From: Clostridia bacterium
Lineage (GTDB): Bacteria > Bacillota > Clostridia > Oscillospirales > Acutalibacteraceae
Reading direction: 5' to 3'
Assembly (NCBI GenBank): GCA_017517135.1
Contig: JAFXAK010000023.1
Location: 1-33,303 of the forward strand
Length of the DNA stretch: 33,303 bases
Shown here piece after piece: positions 25,974-33,301 of this stretch (position 1 is the first letter of the stretch; every line of letters starts with the position of its first letter). The translations under genes were made by a program, and so were the position numbers. The notes under the pieces were generated by a model that worked only from the letters and a program-made list of their open reading frames with translations, made no database searches and was not told where the DNA came from.

Positions 25974-27398
25974 TTATTTATTCAGAGCAATCGTTGTAAT
26001 ACTTCTCGCAGGCAATGTAACGGTTTTGGTAAACTCGCCGTCGTATACCTTTTCGCAGCTTGTGTTTTTATCCGTGCGGTGGATTTGCATTGTGCTGTAG
26101 CTGTTCCACAGCTTTATGTCGCGGTCATTTTCCTCGTTGTTTACAAGCACGATAACCGTTTTCTCACCGTCCGTGAATGCGGTTGAGGAGACCTTGGAAT
26201 CCTCCTCGAAGCTGTCAAGAATTCCCGTTCTTGTCATTCCTGCTTCAATGAAAGAGGTAAAGTGCTTGAAGGCGTAGTATCTGTTATAGATAACAAGCTC
26301 GCCGTCCTTTATCTCCATAAGCCCGTCACCGTTTACGGCTGTCCAGCTCTGCCACGATACGGCATTGAGGAGATTTAAGTCTTCTATAATAACATTTGCC
26401 ATATGTATACCGCTGTCTATAGTGGTTGAATCTATGCTCAACGGCAGCTCGCACCATTCGCTCATTTCAAACTTTTTGTCGGGGTACTGCTCTTTGAACT
26501 TGTTGCCCGTTTCGGCTTTTGCGGTCTTGTTGCCGTCAAGCCAGTAGCTGTGACCTGCAAAGGAATCGCATACGCTGTTGAGGGTTTCGTTTGCAAAGAA
26601 TTTGTCAATAAGCTCGTAGTGGGGAGAATCCATCTGACCGCTTTCGGGACCGCTCAATTTATATGTACAGCCCCTCTCTGCCATTGTTTTTGCAAATAGT
26701 TCGAGAACTGCCACGGCTTCGTCCGTTGTATAGTGACAGCCCTCCTGACCTACCCATTCACCGCCCCAGCTCCATTGAGGCTCATTTATGGGAGAAACGG
26801 CTGTTACGGGATAGCCTTGTTCAACAAACCAATCGGCAATTGTGAGAACATAGTCAACAAAAGCCTGATAGTTTTCCTTGGGGAGATTTGAGGTATCTGC
26901 AGTAAGCGCACCGCTTGCGTGTCCGCTCTTTGTCATTGAAAAGTGGGGACTGTTGCAGAAGAGTATAACCTCGCTTGCACCGTATTTCACAGCGGCATCA
27001 AGCATCTGTCTTGCATTTTTGTCACGGGTGAAATCGTATTCGTATTCGCCTGTTTCCTCGTTAAGGACATAGAAGCTCTCTGTTCTTCTTGATGTGTCCC
27101 ATATACGGGTGTCGGGATTGTCTGTTTCGCCGCCGCCTATGTTGTAGCGGAAAATGTCAAGTCCGAGCCCCGTTTCCTTGTCATAGAGAAGACGGGCAAT
27201 TTCGTCTGCTGTTTCTGCGCTTTCTATTGTCTGTGCCCACCACGCTGAGCTTGTACCGAAGGTCTCAAATGTCTGTCCCATTTCGTATTTATTCACCGCA
27301 ATCGTCTGAGTTTTACTTGTCAATGTCAGCACATTGAATGCAAAGGGGATAATTGTCGCAAGGACAACACTTAAAAATTGCTGTAAAGAAAGAAGCAT
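25974..27398 (-). CDS. Secreted GH30 family glycoside hydrolase
   Basis: A 474-residue enzyme with an N-terminal hydrophobic segment (about 3-28) that acts as a signal peptide or anchor. The GH30 pattern is visible: GTSSAWWAQ near 48-56, RYNIGGGE near 84-91, acid/base Glu206 in SPINEPQW (202-209), nucleophile Glu314 in FEMSEW (310-315), and a C-terminal beta-sandwich (about 375-474). GH30 enzymes cleave beta-linked glycans; the QEGCHY segment after the acid/base resembles the endo-beta-1,6-galactanase subfamily, but the subfamily call is weak. It acts outside the cell, possibly feeding galactose-containing sugars to the importers. GGGAGG precedes the ATG, and the gene follows DUF3842 by 18 bases, so it is the last gene of a minus-strand run. 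Confidence 0.87.
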   Translation of the reverse strand: MLLSLQQFLSVVLATIIPFAFNVLTLTSKTQTIAVNKYEMGQTFETFGTSSAWWAQTIESAETADEIARLLYDKETGLGLDIFRYNIGGGETDNPDTRIWDTSRRTESFYVLNEETGEYEYDFTRDKNARQMLDAAVKYGASEVILFCNSPHFSMTKSGHASGALTADTSNLPKENYQAFVDYVLTIADWFVEQGYPVTAVSPINEPQWSWGGEWVGQEGCHYTTDEAVAVLELFAKTMAERGCTYKLSGPESGQMDSPHYELIDKFFANETLNSVCDSFAGHSYWLDGNKTAKAETGNKFKEQYPDKKFEMSEWCELPLSIDSTTIDSGIHMANVIIEDLNLLNAVSWQSWTAVNGDGLMEIKDGELVIYNRYYAFKHFTSFIEAGMTRTGILDSFEEDSKVSSTAFTDGEKTVIVLVNNEENDRDIKLWNSYSTMQIHRTDKNTSCEKVYDGEFTKTVTLPARSITTIALNK

Positions 27399-27416
27399 AG
27401 CTTTTTCCTCCCGTTT

Positions 27417-27827
27417 TTAGTTTTTTATTATTTTTTCTGCAAGCTGTATAGTGTCGCTTACAAGCTGAGGCAAGGTTTTTTCCTGAGTTCCCGCAACGAG
27501 GATATCACAGCGGTTTACGGGCAGAAGAATTTTTTTAGCGTCACTCTGACCTACCGCATTTGCTGCCTCGGGGGATATTTCACCCAGCAGGGCATCCGCA
27601 ACAACTATACCCACGGGGCCTACAATTATATCTGCCTTACGGGAGGCAACCTTTATTGCATTTTCGCCTGTTGCGGCATTTTTAATTCCTGCTTTTAACA
27701 TATTTGATGTCGCAATACTGTTTGTACCTACCGCGGTCAATGTACATTCGGGAAAGTGTGACAAAAAAGCTTCACAGATAAGCTTCCCCAACTTTCCGCC
27801 CTGACCGTCAATTATAAGTATATTCAT
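27417..27827 (-). CDS. DUF3842 family protein
   Basis: A 136-residue protein beginning MNILIIDGQGGKLGKLICEA, with VGTNSIATSNMLKAG, a GENAI segment, ADIIVGPVGIVVADALLGEISP and a final NRCDILVAG. This is the DUF3842 pattern. The glycine-rich start resembles a Rossmann nucleotide-binding loop, but function is unknown. A TTG frame opening 15 bases earlier exists; GGAAGGA and family length support the ATG at 27827. The ATG overlaps the stop of the HD gene (ATGA), so the two are translationally coupled. Confidence 0.88.
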   Translation of the reverse strand: MNILIIDGQGGKLGKLICEAFLSHFPECTLTAVGTNSIATSNMLKAGIKNAATGENAIKVASRKADIIVGPVGIVVADALLGEISPEAANAVGQSDAKKILLPVNRCDILVAGTQEKTLPQLVSDTIQLAEKIIKN

Positions 27828-28480
27828 AGTGTTTCCTTCCAATCGTAAGCTTCACTTATCTCGCTGAGCAGATTATTATAAAAATCCTCTGCGTGTTTTT
27901 TTCGTTTAAGGGCAATTTCTCTGCCCTTTTCGGTATAAAATCTGTCATAAAGTCTTTCGAGCTTGAATTTATACTCGGCAAAGAAGGTTTCGTCCTTTAT
28001 TGTGCCGTCGTTTATTTCGCTGTCATTTATAACAGAATAAAGCGGTCTTTTTGTCTCGCCCGAATAAATAAGTGTTCTTGCAACCCCTAAAGCACCCGCA
28101 ACATCAATTTTATCGGCATCAAAGAGTATTTTTGCTTCCGTGCTTTGGGGCTGACGGTCATTTCTGAAGCGGTGTGTCAGTATACAATCGGAGACTTTCT
28201 TTGCAAACGGTTCTTCAAAGCCGTTTTCGGTAAGAAAAATATACGCTTTTTCGGCTCCCTTTTCTGCGTGACAGATTTTCGGATTTTTCAGCTGCTCTTC
28301 TCTTGCGATATCGTGCAGCAGACACGCTGTGATGAGTATATCCGTATCAACATTTTCACAAAACTGAGCAATGTGCCGTGCGGTGTATAAAACTCTGTAT
28401 ATATGCTCCTTGTCGTGTGACGAATGACCGGCACACTTCAGCATATAGTTTTCAATAAGAGTGAAAATTTCCTTTGTCAT
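27824..28480 (-). CDS. HD-domain phosphohydrolase (YpgQ-like)
   Basis: A 218-residue HD-superfamily protein. The metal ligands are visible: His26 in HDKEHIYRV, the HD pair His56-Asp57 in LLHDIAR, His71 in CHAEKGAEKA, His103 in LTHRFR, and the late Asp in ILFDADKIDVAGA (118-130). The HRxR plus DADKID arrangement fits the YpgQ/YedJ-like group of HD hydrolases, thought to act on nucleotides; the substrate is not known here. It starts 3 bases after the DUF3048 lipoprotein stop and overlaps the next gene by 4 bases, so it is the middle of a tight four-gene run DUF3048-HD-DUF3842-GH30. Confidence 0.88.
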   Translation of the reverse strand: MTKEIFTLIENYMLKCAGHSSHDKEHIYRVLYTARHIAQFCENVDTDILITACLLHDIAREEQLKNPKICHAEKGAEKAYIFLTENGFEEPFAKKVSDCILTHRFRNDRQPQSTEAKILFDADKIDVAGALGVARTLIYSGETKRPLYSVINDSEINDGTIKDETFFAEYKFKLERLYDRFYTEKGREIALKRKKHAEDFYNNLLSEISEAYDWKETL

Positions 28481-28483
28481 AGC

Positions 28484-29554
28484 TTATGAAATAACGGTAT
28501 TTGCACTTCTTGTGCTTCTGACAAGTCCGAGGTAGGAGTTACCCGTATTGAGCTCAAGAGGATTGCCGTAGATGTCAAAAAGCTTGATAGGCTCTGTTTC
28601 GGCAGTCTTAGTCCAGGTGATTTCCTCATATGTTCCGCCTGAGGCATAAATACCCTTACCGCCGTTTTCAAGGAGCATTTCCTGATGTCCCTTTGCAGTT
28701 TCAAGGCTTACAATATCCGTGTAAAGAATGATTACATTCTTGTATGCACACTGAACACCCTTGTCGTCAACTCTGGGACTGCCGTTGATAAGTGTGTCAT
28801 ACTTGCCCGTTGCGGTATTGTAGTTAAAGGTATAATTATATGATGATGAGTAAGAAATTTTCATACTGTTGCAGGGGTTAACGGAGAGAATTCTCGGAGT
28901 CTGAGAGAACTTGAAGGGATTTACATAGTCTTCATTGTGTGTGCTGCTGAAGCCGACATATGAGAAGGAGTTGCGCAGAGATGAGCCCTTTGTGTAGCCT
29001 GTATGCTCACTTGAGACATTTCTTGTTGTGTCTCTGAAAAAGCACTTGTGATACATACCGTCACGGCGGGAGAGAGACTTGTCGTATTCTCTTATTTTTT
29101 CATATGCAAAGGTGCTGCCGCCCCAATGTACAAAAATGGCATTGAAGCCGTATGCAATTTCAACAACATCGTGTCTCGCACTTCTTACGGGACCGACCTT
29201 TTCGGGTATACGCTCAGAGTTTGCATATAACCATAACATTCTGGTAATACCGCCCTCAACCTCGTATTCCATAAGAATGTCGGGAGAGGTAAGTCCCCAT
29301 TGCGGTCTTGCGGCGGGCGTATTTTCAACAACTATTGCAACCATACGGTTGTTTTCGTCTGTAATTAATGCATCATATTCGCCTGTAAGAGCATTTATAC
29401 CTGCAGGGAGAGTGTCAACCGTGGTTTCTTCAACAACCGTGGTTTCCTCGGTTGTTGTTTCGGGCATATCAATGGTTATTTTACAGGCATTGAAAGACAC
29501 CAGAACGGATAAGAGAGTTACAACTGCCATAAGAACTGAGATAATTTTTTTCAT
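28484..29554 (-). CDS. DUF3048 (YerB-like) lipoprotein
   Basis: A 356-residue lipoprotein. The signal peptide ends in SFNAC with Cys24 as probable lipidation site, followed by a Thr/Glu-rich linker to about residue 48. The mature part shows the DUF3048 pattern: INALTGEY, MVAIVVENTPAARPQWGL, PDILMEYEVEGGITRMLWLY, VGPVRSARHDVVEIAYGFNAIFVHWGGS, and the C-terminal DUF3048 half with VIILYTDI and ITWTK. B. subtilis YerB belongs here; its biochemical role is not settled to my knowledge. AAGGAGCAG precedes the ATG and a promoter lies at 29596-29624. It is the first gene of a four-gene minus-strand run. Confidence 0.9.
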   Translation of the reverse strand: MKKIISVLMAVVTLLSVLVSFNACKITIDMPETTTEETTVVEETTVDTLPAGINALTGEYDALITDENNRMVAIVVENTPAARPQWGLTSPDILMEYEVEGGITRMLWLYANSERIPEKVGPVRSARHDVVEIAYGFNAIFVHWGGSTFAYEKIREYDKSLSRRDGMYHKCFFRDTTRNVSSEHTGYTKGSSLRNSFSYVGFSSTHNEDYVNPFKFSQTPRILSVNPCNSMKISYSSSYNYTFNYNTATGKYDTLINGSPRVDDKGVQCAYKNVIILYTDIVSLETAKGHQEMLLENGGKGIYASGGTYEEITWTKTAETEPIKLFDIYGNPLELNTGNSYLGLVRSTRSANTVIS

Positions 29555-29595
29555 ATTCTGCTCCTTTTTTACACAAAAAACATATATTCAGGGAT

Positions 29596-29624
29596 ATTAT
29601 CGCATAATCGGGAGCTTTTTGCAA
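29596..29624 (-). promoter_or_regulatory. Sigma-A-type promoter of the DUF3048-HD-DUF3842-GH30 run
   Basis: On the minus strand: -35 TTGCAA (29619-29624), 17-base spacer, -10 GATAAT (29596-29601), 41 bases before the ATG. Confidence 0.5.
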
Positions 29625-29704
29625 CTGTTTATTGTTTATATAATCATTATATATATGCTTTTTCAGAGAAATTGAGAAAAGCACTTTATTTTTTATTTCT
29701 TTTG

Positions 29705-29713
29705 TGTTATTAT
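29705..29713 (+). promoter_or_regulatory. Possible extended -10 promoter of trpS
   Basis: TG at 29705-29706, one base, then TATTAT (29708-29713), 30 bases before the trpS ATG. A poor -35 TTTATT (29685-29690) is 17 bases upstream. No T-box leader or tryptophan-controlled structure is visible in the short leader. Confidence 0.4.
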
Positions 29714-29743
29714 ACATTGAAACACACCACAGGAGGCATAAAA

Positions 29744-30754
29744 ATGGAAAACACTCAGACAGAAAACAAAAAGGTTGTTTTAAGCTTTGTTCAGGCATCA
29801 GGCACACCCACTCTCGGAAATTACCTCGGTGCATTCAAGAACTGGCATAATATGTCACAGGAGAACAACTGTATTTTCGGTGTTGCCGATTTGCATGCTA
29901 TCACCGTGAGAAGTCAGCCGGCAGATTTACGCCGCCGTTCTGTTGAAATGTATGCAATGCTTTTAGCATTGGGACTTGATCCCGAAAAGAATATAGTATT
30001 TCTTCAGAGCCATGTCAAGGATCACGCACTTCTTGCATGGGTACTCAACTGCTACACCATGTTCGGTGAAGCCTCAAGAATGACACAGTTCAAGGACAAA
30101 TCCTCAAAGCACGCAGATAATGTAAATGTAGGCTTGTTTACATACCCCATTCTTATGGCGGCAGACATTCTTCTTTACGGTGCAGACTGTGTTCCCGTAG
30201 GCGACGACCAGAAGCAGCATCTTGAAATTGCGAGAGATATCGCGGAGCGCTTCAACGGTATATACGGAAATGTGTTCAAGATTCCCGAGCCGTATATCGG
30301 CAAAAAGGGTGCGAAGATAATGTCTTTGCAGGAGCCCGAAAGCAAGATGAGCAAATCCGATCCCAATGTGAAGTCATTTGTATCTCTCACAGACTCAACT
30401 GATGTTATAGTTAAGAAAATCAAGAGTGCCGTAACAGACTCCGAAGCCAAGGTATGCTACAGAGAGGACAAAAAGGGTATAAACAACCTTATGAACATCT
30501 ATTCCTGCTGCACGGGACTTGATTTTGATGCTATCGAAAAAGAATTCGAGGGCAAGGGCTACGGAGATTTCAAGGCAGCCGTCGCCGAAGCCGTTGCAGA
30601 GGAAATCCGCCCTCTCAGAGAGGAATACGAGAGAATCCTCGGGGATCAGGCATACATTGAAGCGTGTGCAAAGTCAGGAGCCGAAAAAGCCCAGCGCCTT
30701 GCAGACAGAACAATGAACAAGGTAATGAAAAAGGTAGGCTTTTACCGTATATAA
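29744..30754 (+). CDS. trpS: Tryptophanyl-tRNA synthetase
   Basis: A 336-residue class I aminoacyl-tRNA synthetase. The HIGH-like motif is PTLGNYLGA near 25-33 and the KMSKS motif is SKMSKSDPN near 204-212. In between lie NCYTMFGEASRMTQFKDKS and PVGDDQKQHLE, both typical of TrpRS. It charges tRNA-Trp in the cytosol. The frame is open upstream to 29672, but AGGAGG and conservation begin with the ATG at 29744. It is a single-gene unit with its own terminator. No T-box leader is present, unlike many Firmicutes trpS genes. Confidence 0.96.
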   Translation: MENTQTENKKVVLSFVQASGTPTLGNYLGAFKNWHNMSQENNCIFGVADLHAITVRSQPADLRRRSVEMYAMLLALGLDPEKNIVFLQSHVKDHALLAWVLNCYTMFGEASRMTQFKDKSSKHADNVNVGLFTYPILMAADILLYGADCVPVGDDQKQHLEIARDIAERFNGIYGNVFKIPEPYIGKKGAKIMSLQEPESKMSKSDPNVKSFVSLTDSTDVIVKKIKSAVTDSEAKVCYREDKKGINNLMNIYSCCTGLDFDAIEKEFEGKGYGDFKAAVAEAVAEEIRPLREEYERILGDQAYIEACAKSGAEKAQRLADRTMNKVMKKVGFYRI

Positions 30755-30780
30755 TATATGTATATAATGTAATATATAAA

Positions 30781-30820
30781 AAGACCTCAATTATCGTGAT
30801 GATAGTTGAGGTCTTATTTA
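30781..30820 (+). terminator. Intrinsic terminator of trpS
   Basis: A 15-bp stem (30781-30795 with 30801-30815) with one G-T pair and a five-base loop, followed by ATTTA, starting 27 bases after the trpS stop. Confidence 0.8.
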
Positions 30821-30862
30821 TTGCACGCAATTGATTTTAGCACAAACAAAAAGGTCTGTAGC

Positions 30863-31005
30863 GGTAGGGAACGATGCCCACATCGTTCCGCCTGTAGCAA
30901 AGGTAACTTCCTTTTGCAGACATTTTTTATTTAAATAAGACCAATGGATGTGCAAAAAAGTTAGAATTTGCTTTTTGCGGAACGATGTGGGCATCGTTCC
31001 CTACC
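30863..31005. mobile_element. MITE-like palindromic element, copy C
   Basis: A 143-base core with perfect 29-bp inverted arms (30863-30891 and 30977-31005), almost identical in arm sequence to copy B and homologous inside. Each arm folds on itself (9-bp stem, loop CCCA). Left flank 30848-30862 is the near reverse complement of the right flank of copy B (from 19817), and the right flank ends in TTAAGTTGCTTGGCGTTG (31035-31052), matching the outer end of copy B. The full unit probably runs from about 30825 to 31055. No coding capacity. Confidence 0.75.
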
Positions 31006-31061
31006 TGACGAAGACACAAACTCGTAGCAAATCCTTAAGTTGCTTGGCGTTGGGCAGTGTT

Positions 31062-31113
31062 CCCTACTATTTATAACTTCAAATTTGCTGTAAATACTTA
31101 ATTTGCGTTGTTA
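31062..31113. mobile_element. Decayed fragment of the same element family
   Basis: From CCCTAC (31062-31067) to about 31113 the sequence can be aligned with the right end of copy A (13891-13942): TATTTATAACTT against CATTCGTAACCC, then AAATTTGC, and CTTAATTTG in both. The arm hairpin itself is missing. It looks like the remaining end of a fourth copy lying next to copy C. Confidence 0.5.
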
Positions 31114-31276
31114 CACGGTGTAGGTCTTTGTTTGTAAATGCTGTTGTGCATAAATGATGGGGTAAAATTTAATTTTTATTTTATTAAAGTTAGTACAGAT
31201 AGCGGGTATTTTTTTTGTGTTAAAACATAAAACAAAAAAATATTTACATAAAACATTAAAAACCATAAAAATATGC
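31114..31276. other. AT-rich upstream region with short direct repeats
   Basis: No gene. ACATAAAACA occurs at 31225-31234 and 31246-31255 (21 bases apart, two helical turns), and a related CCATAAAAAT occurs at 31263-31272, all just upstream of the -35 box of the next gene. They may be operator or UP-like sites. Confidence 0.4.
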
Positions 31277-31305
31277 TTGACAAATTATGTTTTACGATAT
31301 ATACT
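31277..31305 (+). promoter_or_regulatory. Near-consensus sigma-A promoter of the orphan gene at 31331
   Basis: -35 TTGACA (31277-31282), 17-base spacer, -10 TATACT (31300-31305), 25 bases before the ATG. Confidence 0.75.
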
Positions 31306-31330
31306 TAAGTCAAAAGGAGGTAAAACAATA

Positions 31331-32176
31331 ATGAGTAAACAAGTAAACATAAGCGAGGAGATTTATAAAAAATTTCAAGCAGCATTAATGTTGACAGGAC
31401 AGGATGAAGAAACTGTCTTGAATGAGTTGGTAAACAACTATGCTGTTTCTGCTTTTGAAAAAGCAATGGGTAGAAGTTCAGATTCAAATGAGGTTTTTGC
31501 GGAAAAGGCTGTTATAAGTAATTCCGGTAGTACAGCAGAAGAACAAAAACAGTTGTTTGTGAATTGGTTTCGCAGTTTGACAAGAAACGGAAGACCGTAT
31601 AATCCGGTTACAATCAGTGGGTATACTGGTCGAATTGAAAATGCATGTTCTGATTCAGTTTTTGCGGAAGTGCCTGTTGATAATTTGTTTGAAATTACAG
31701 ATTTATCTGAATTTGTTGAAATTCAAAAACAGTTGAAAGCATGTAATGGTTATTTTGAATATGATGCAAAATCCCATAACGGGTTTACTGCTGCATTAAA
31801 AAAGTATGAAGATTTTTTAAGATTTCAATCCGGCGGTAGTTTTTTGGTTCCGATGTATAAAACAACTGCTTCATATCCGCAACAATCAAGTGTTCATCGT
31901 TGGACAATGGAGGAAGATTTGATTTGTTGTAAACAATTTCTTGAGTATTATGTTGTTAAAAAAAGCAATATTGAGATCATTCAGTTTCTTAAAATGCTTA
32001 GTGTTAAGGTTCCTGATGTTTCTGAAGGATCTCTTAGAATGAAAATACAGAATATTAAATACTTATCTGTGAGTGCCGGCTTTAGTGACTCGGCGGCAAT
32101 CAAGTGGTTAAGTCAATATTCTGTTCAATGTGAAAAGGCGTTCAAGCAAGCTGTAAAAGAATTGAATTTGAAGTAA
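31331..32176 (+). CDS. Orphan protein with ribbon-helix-helix-like N-terminus, function unknown
   Basis: The 281-residue product starts MSKQVNISEEIYKKFQAALM, followed by a helix ending ELVNNYA; this strand-helix-helix order resembles ribbon-helix-helix DNA-binding domains. The middle (about 70-170) is a helical domain (FVNWFRSLTRNGRPYNPVT, then a Tyr-rich end) similar in feel to N-terminal domains of some restriction-type proteins. The C-terminal part (about 190-281) has HRWTMEEDLICCKQFLEYY and SLRMKIQNIKYL, a conserved-looking module I have met near nuclease-type genes but cannot name. A 38-residue upstream extension of the frame is rejected because AAAGGAGG fits the ATG at 31331. Codon use is AT-rich like the AAA_14 gene, and no partner gene lies next to it. 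Confidence 0.75.
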   Translation: MSKQVNISEEIYKKFQAALMLTGQDEETVLNELVNNYAVSAFEKAMGRSSDSNEVFAEKAVISNSGSTAEEQKQLFVNWFRSLTRNGRPYNPVTISGYTGRIENACSDSVFAEVPVDNLFEITDLSEFVEIQKQLKACNGYFEYDAKSHNGFTAALKKYEDFLRFQSGGSFLVPMYKTTASYPQQSSVHRWTMEEDLICCKQFLEYYVVKKSNIEIIQFLKMLSVKVPDVSEGSLRMKIQNIKYLSVSAGFSDSAAIKWLSQYSVQCEKAFKQAVKELNLK

Positions 32177-32181
32177 AAAAC

Positions 32182-32229
32182 AGCGGACTGTATTCTCATC
32201 TGTTTATGATGATTTGATACAGCTCCGCT
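32182..32229 (-). terminator. Terminator between the orphan gene and sleB
   Basis: Stem 32182-32193/32217-32229 with one bulged base, containing a small inner hairpin. On the minus strand it is followed by GTTTTTTAC, so it should end the sleB transcript; on the plus strand it directly follows the orphan gene stop but lacks a T-run. Confidence 0.65.
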
Positions 32230-32250
32230 TATTATATATTACATTATATA

Positions 32251-32955
32251 TTACAGACAAAAAACATGTCTTCCGATATGGGAAACAACTGTCCGTGAGC
32301 GTATCCAGGAGTTGGTGGCTGTATTAGGATTATAATAATATATAGCTCCGCCTGTGGGGTCCCAGCCGTTGAGAGCATCCTGGGCTGCCCGTCGGGAGGT
32401 CGCGTCGGGGGCAACGCTCCAGTTGCTGTCCCGTACACAGTCAAATGCACCCGCCTGATATATAACTCCGGCTATAGAATCGGGGAAGGAGGAGTGTGCA
32501 ACCCTGTTGAGCACCACTGCACCCACTGCTACCTGTCCCTTGTAGGTCTCTCCGCGTGCCTCGGCTGCTATGAGCTTTGCAAGCAGATATGTGTCCGAGG
32601 AGGAAAAACCGCCCGAGGAGGAAAGCCCGAGGTACAGCAGAGTGGTAGGTCCTGCAACACCGTCTGCGGTTATGCCCACGGATTTCTGAAATGCTCTTAC
32701 TGCCGACTGAGTGGCTGTGCCGTAAATACCGTCAACCGTGCCCGAGTAGAAGCCGAGAGAACGCAGCTTGTTCTGTATACGGCGTACCTCTTCCCCCTGA
32801 GAGCCGAGCTTCGATAAGGTCATTTCGGCAGAGATTCTTTCACCGATGTATTGCGCTGTGCCGGGATAAATGAATGCCGAGAAGATAAAAAGGGCACATA
32901 AGGTCACGGAAAGCACAATTTTTATCTTTTTTTTGAGCCTGGATTTTTTATGCAT
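32251..32955 (-). CDS. sleB: SleB-like spore cortex-lytic enzyme
   Basis: A basic N-terminus and one hydrophobic segment (about 13-35) give export. A peptidoglycan-binding domain follows (LGSQGEEVRRIQNKLRSLGFYSGTVDGIYG...AVRAFQKSVGITADG). Then the SleB/CwlJ hydrolase domain (about 115-234) starts LLAKLIAAEARGE, where the Glu of AEARGE is the expected catalytic residue, and contains GQVAVGAVVLNRV and GAFDCV, ending ATNSWIRSR. Family knowledge: SleB is a lytic transglycosylase that degrades spore cortex during germination. The frame is open to a TTG at 32997, but the ATG at 32955 gives a more usual signal peptide; neither has a strong ribosome binding site. Forespore (sigma-G) control is expected, but no convincing sigma-G promoter is seen. 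Confidence 0.88.
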   Translation of the reverse strand: MHKKSRLKKKIKIVLSVTLCALFIFSAFIYPGTAQYIGERISAEMTLSKLGSQGEEVRRIQNKLRSLGFYSGTVDGIYGTATQSAVRAFQKSVGITADGVAGPTTLLYLGLSSSGGFSSSDTYLLAKLIAAEARGETYKGQVAVGAVVLNRVAHSSFPDSIAGVIYQAGAFDCVRDSNWSVAPDATSRRAAQDALNGWDPTGGAIYYYNPNTATNSWIRSRTVVSHIGRHVFCL

Positions 32956-33139
32956 TTTTTGTACAACTTCTTTCAATTGTGTTATTCTGATATACAAGTA
33001 TTATTTCTCAGAAATTCAAAAATAATATAACAATATGTTGAAAATAGTTGTCAAAATTGTAAGCAAACACAATATATGGTATATTTTTGAAAAAGTTTAA
33101 ATTTTGAGAAAAATATACAAAAAAAGTTTAAAAAAACTG

Positions 33140-33168
33140 TTGACAAGCACAAAAAGTTGTGTTAATAT
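33140..33168 (+). promoter_or_regulatory. Strong promoter P1 of an off-window stable-RNA-like operon
   Basis: Perfect -35 TTGACA (33140-33145), 17-base spacer, -10 TAATAT (33163-33168). Upstream, A-tracts and AAGTTTA repeats (33090-33136) form an UP-like region. No coding frame follows within the window. Confidence 0.65.
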
Positions 33169-33213
33169 ATGCAAGCACTCGACGAGAGCGTGAGCGAAGA
33201 GGTTGAGGGCAAG

Positions 33214-33252
33214 CGGACAAAAAGGAGCAACGGGAGTTGCGAAAAAAGTCCG
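33214..33252 (+). other. Nested hairpin in the transcribed leader
   Basis: CGGAC (33214-33218) pairs with GTCCG (33248-33252), enclosing GCAAC (33227-33231) paired with GTTGC (33236-33240). It lies between the two tandem promoters, downstream of P1, inside GAGCG-rich leader DNA (33180-33215). Role unknown; rRNA leaders of Clostridia often show comparable spacers. Confidence 0.4.
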
Positions 33253-33272
33253 AAAAAAATCAAAAAAAGTGC

Positions 33273-33301
33273 TTGACAAGAGCGAATGATTATGATATAA
33301 T
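33273..33301 (+). promoter_or_regulatory. Consensus promoter P2 at the right edge
   Basis: Perfect -35 TTGACA (33273-33278), 17-base spacer, perfect -10 TATAAT (33296-33301), two bases before the window ends. Together with P1, 133 bases upstream, it forms a tandem pair as is usual before rRNA operons. Confidence 0.75.

Noticed and set aside
29079-29675. 198-residue plus-strand frame over the DUF3048 gene start
   Set aside because: Overlaps a recognised lipoprotein gene and its promoter; no start signal and no family-like pattern.
29555-29743. T-box riboswitch before trpS
   Set aside because: The leader after the likely promoter is only about 25 bases, and no T-box core or specifier structure is present.
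13754-31005. CRISPR array from the repeated palindromic words
   Set aside because: Repeats are inverted pairs far apart in the genome, with no regular direct repeat-spacer pattern and no cas genes.
31217-31330. 38-residue N-terminal extension of the orphan gene
   Set aside because: It would read through the promoter -35 and -10 boxes; AAAGGAGG and the domain start fit the ATG at 31331.
32956-33060. Sigma-G promoter before sleB
   Set aside because: A TGAATT/TATATC pair on the minus strand has about the right spacing, but the -10 match is poor, so it is not listed as a feature.
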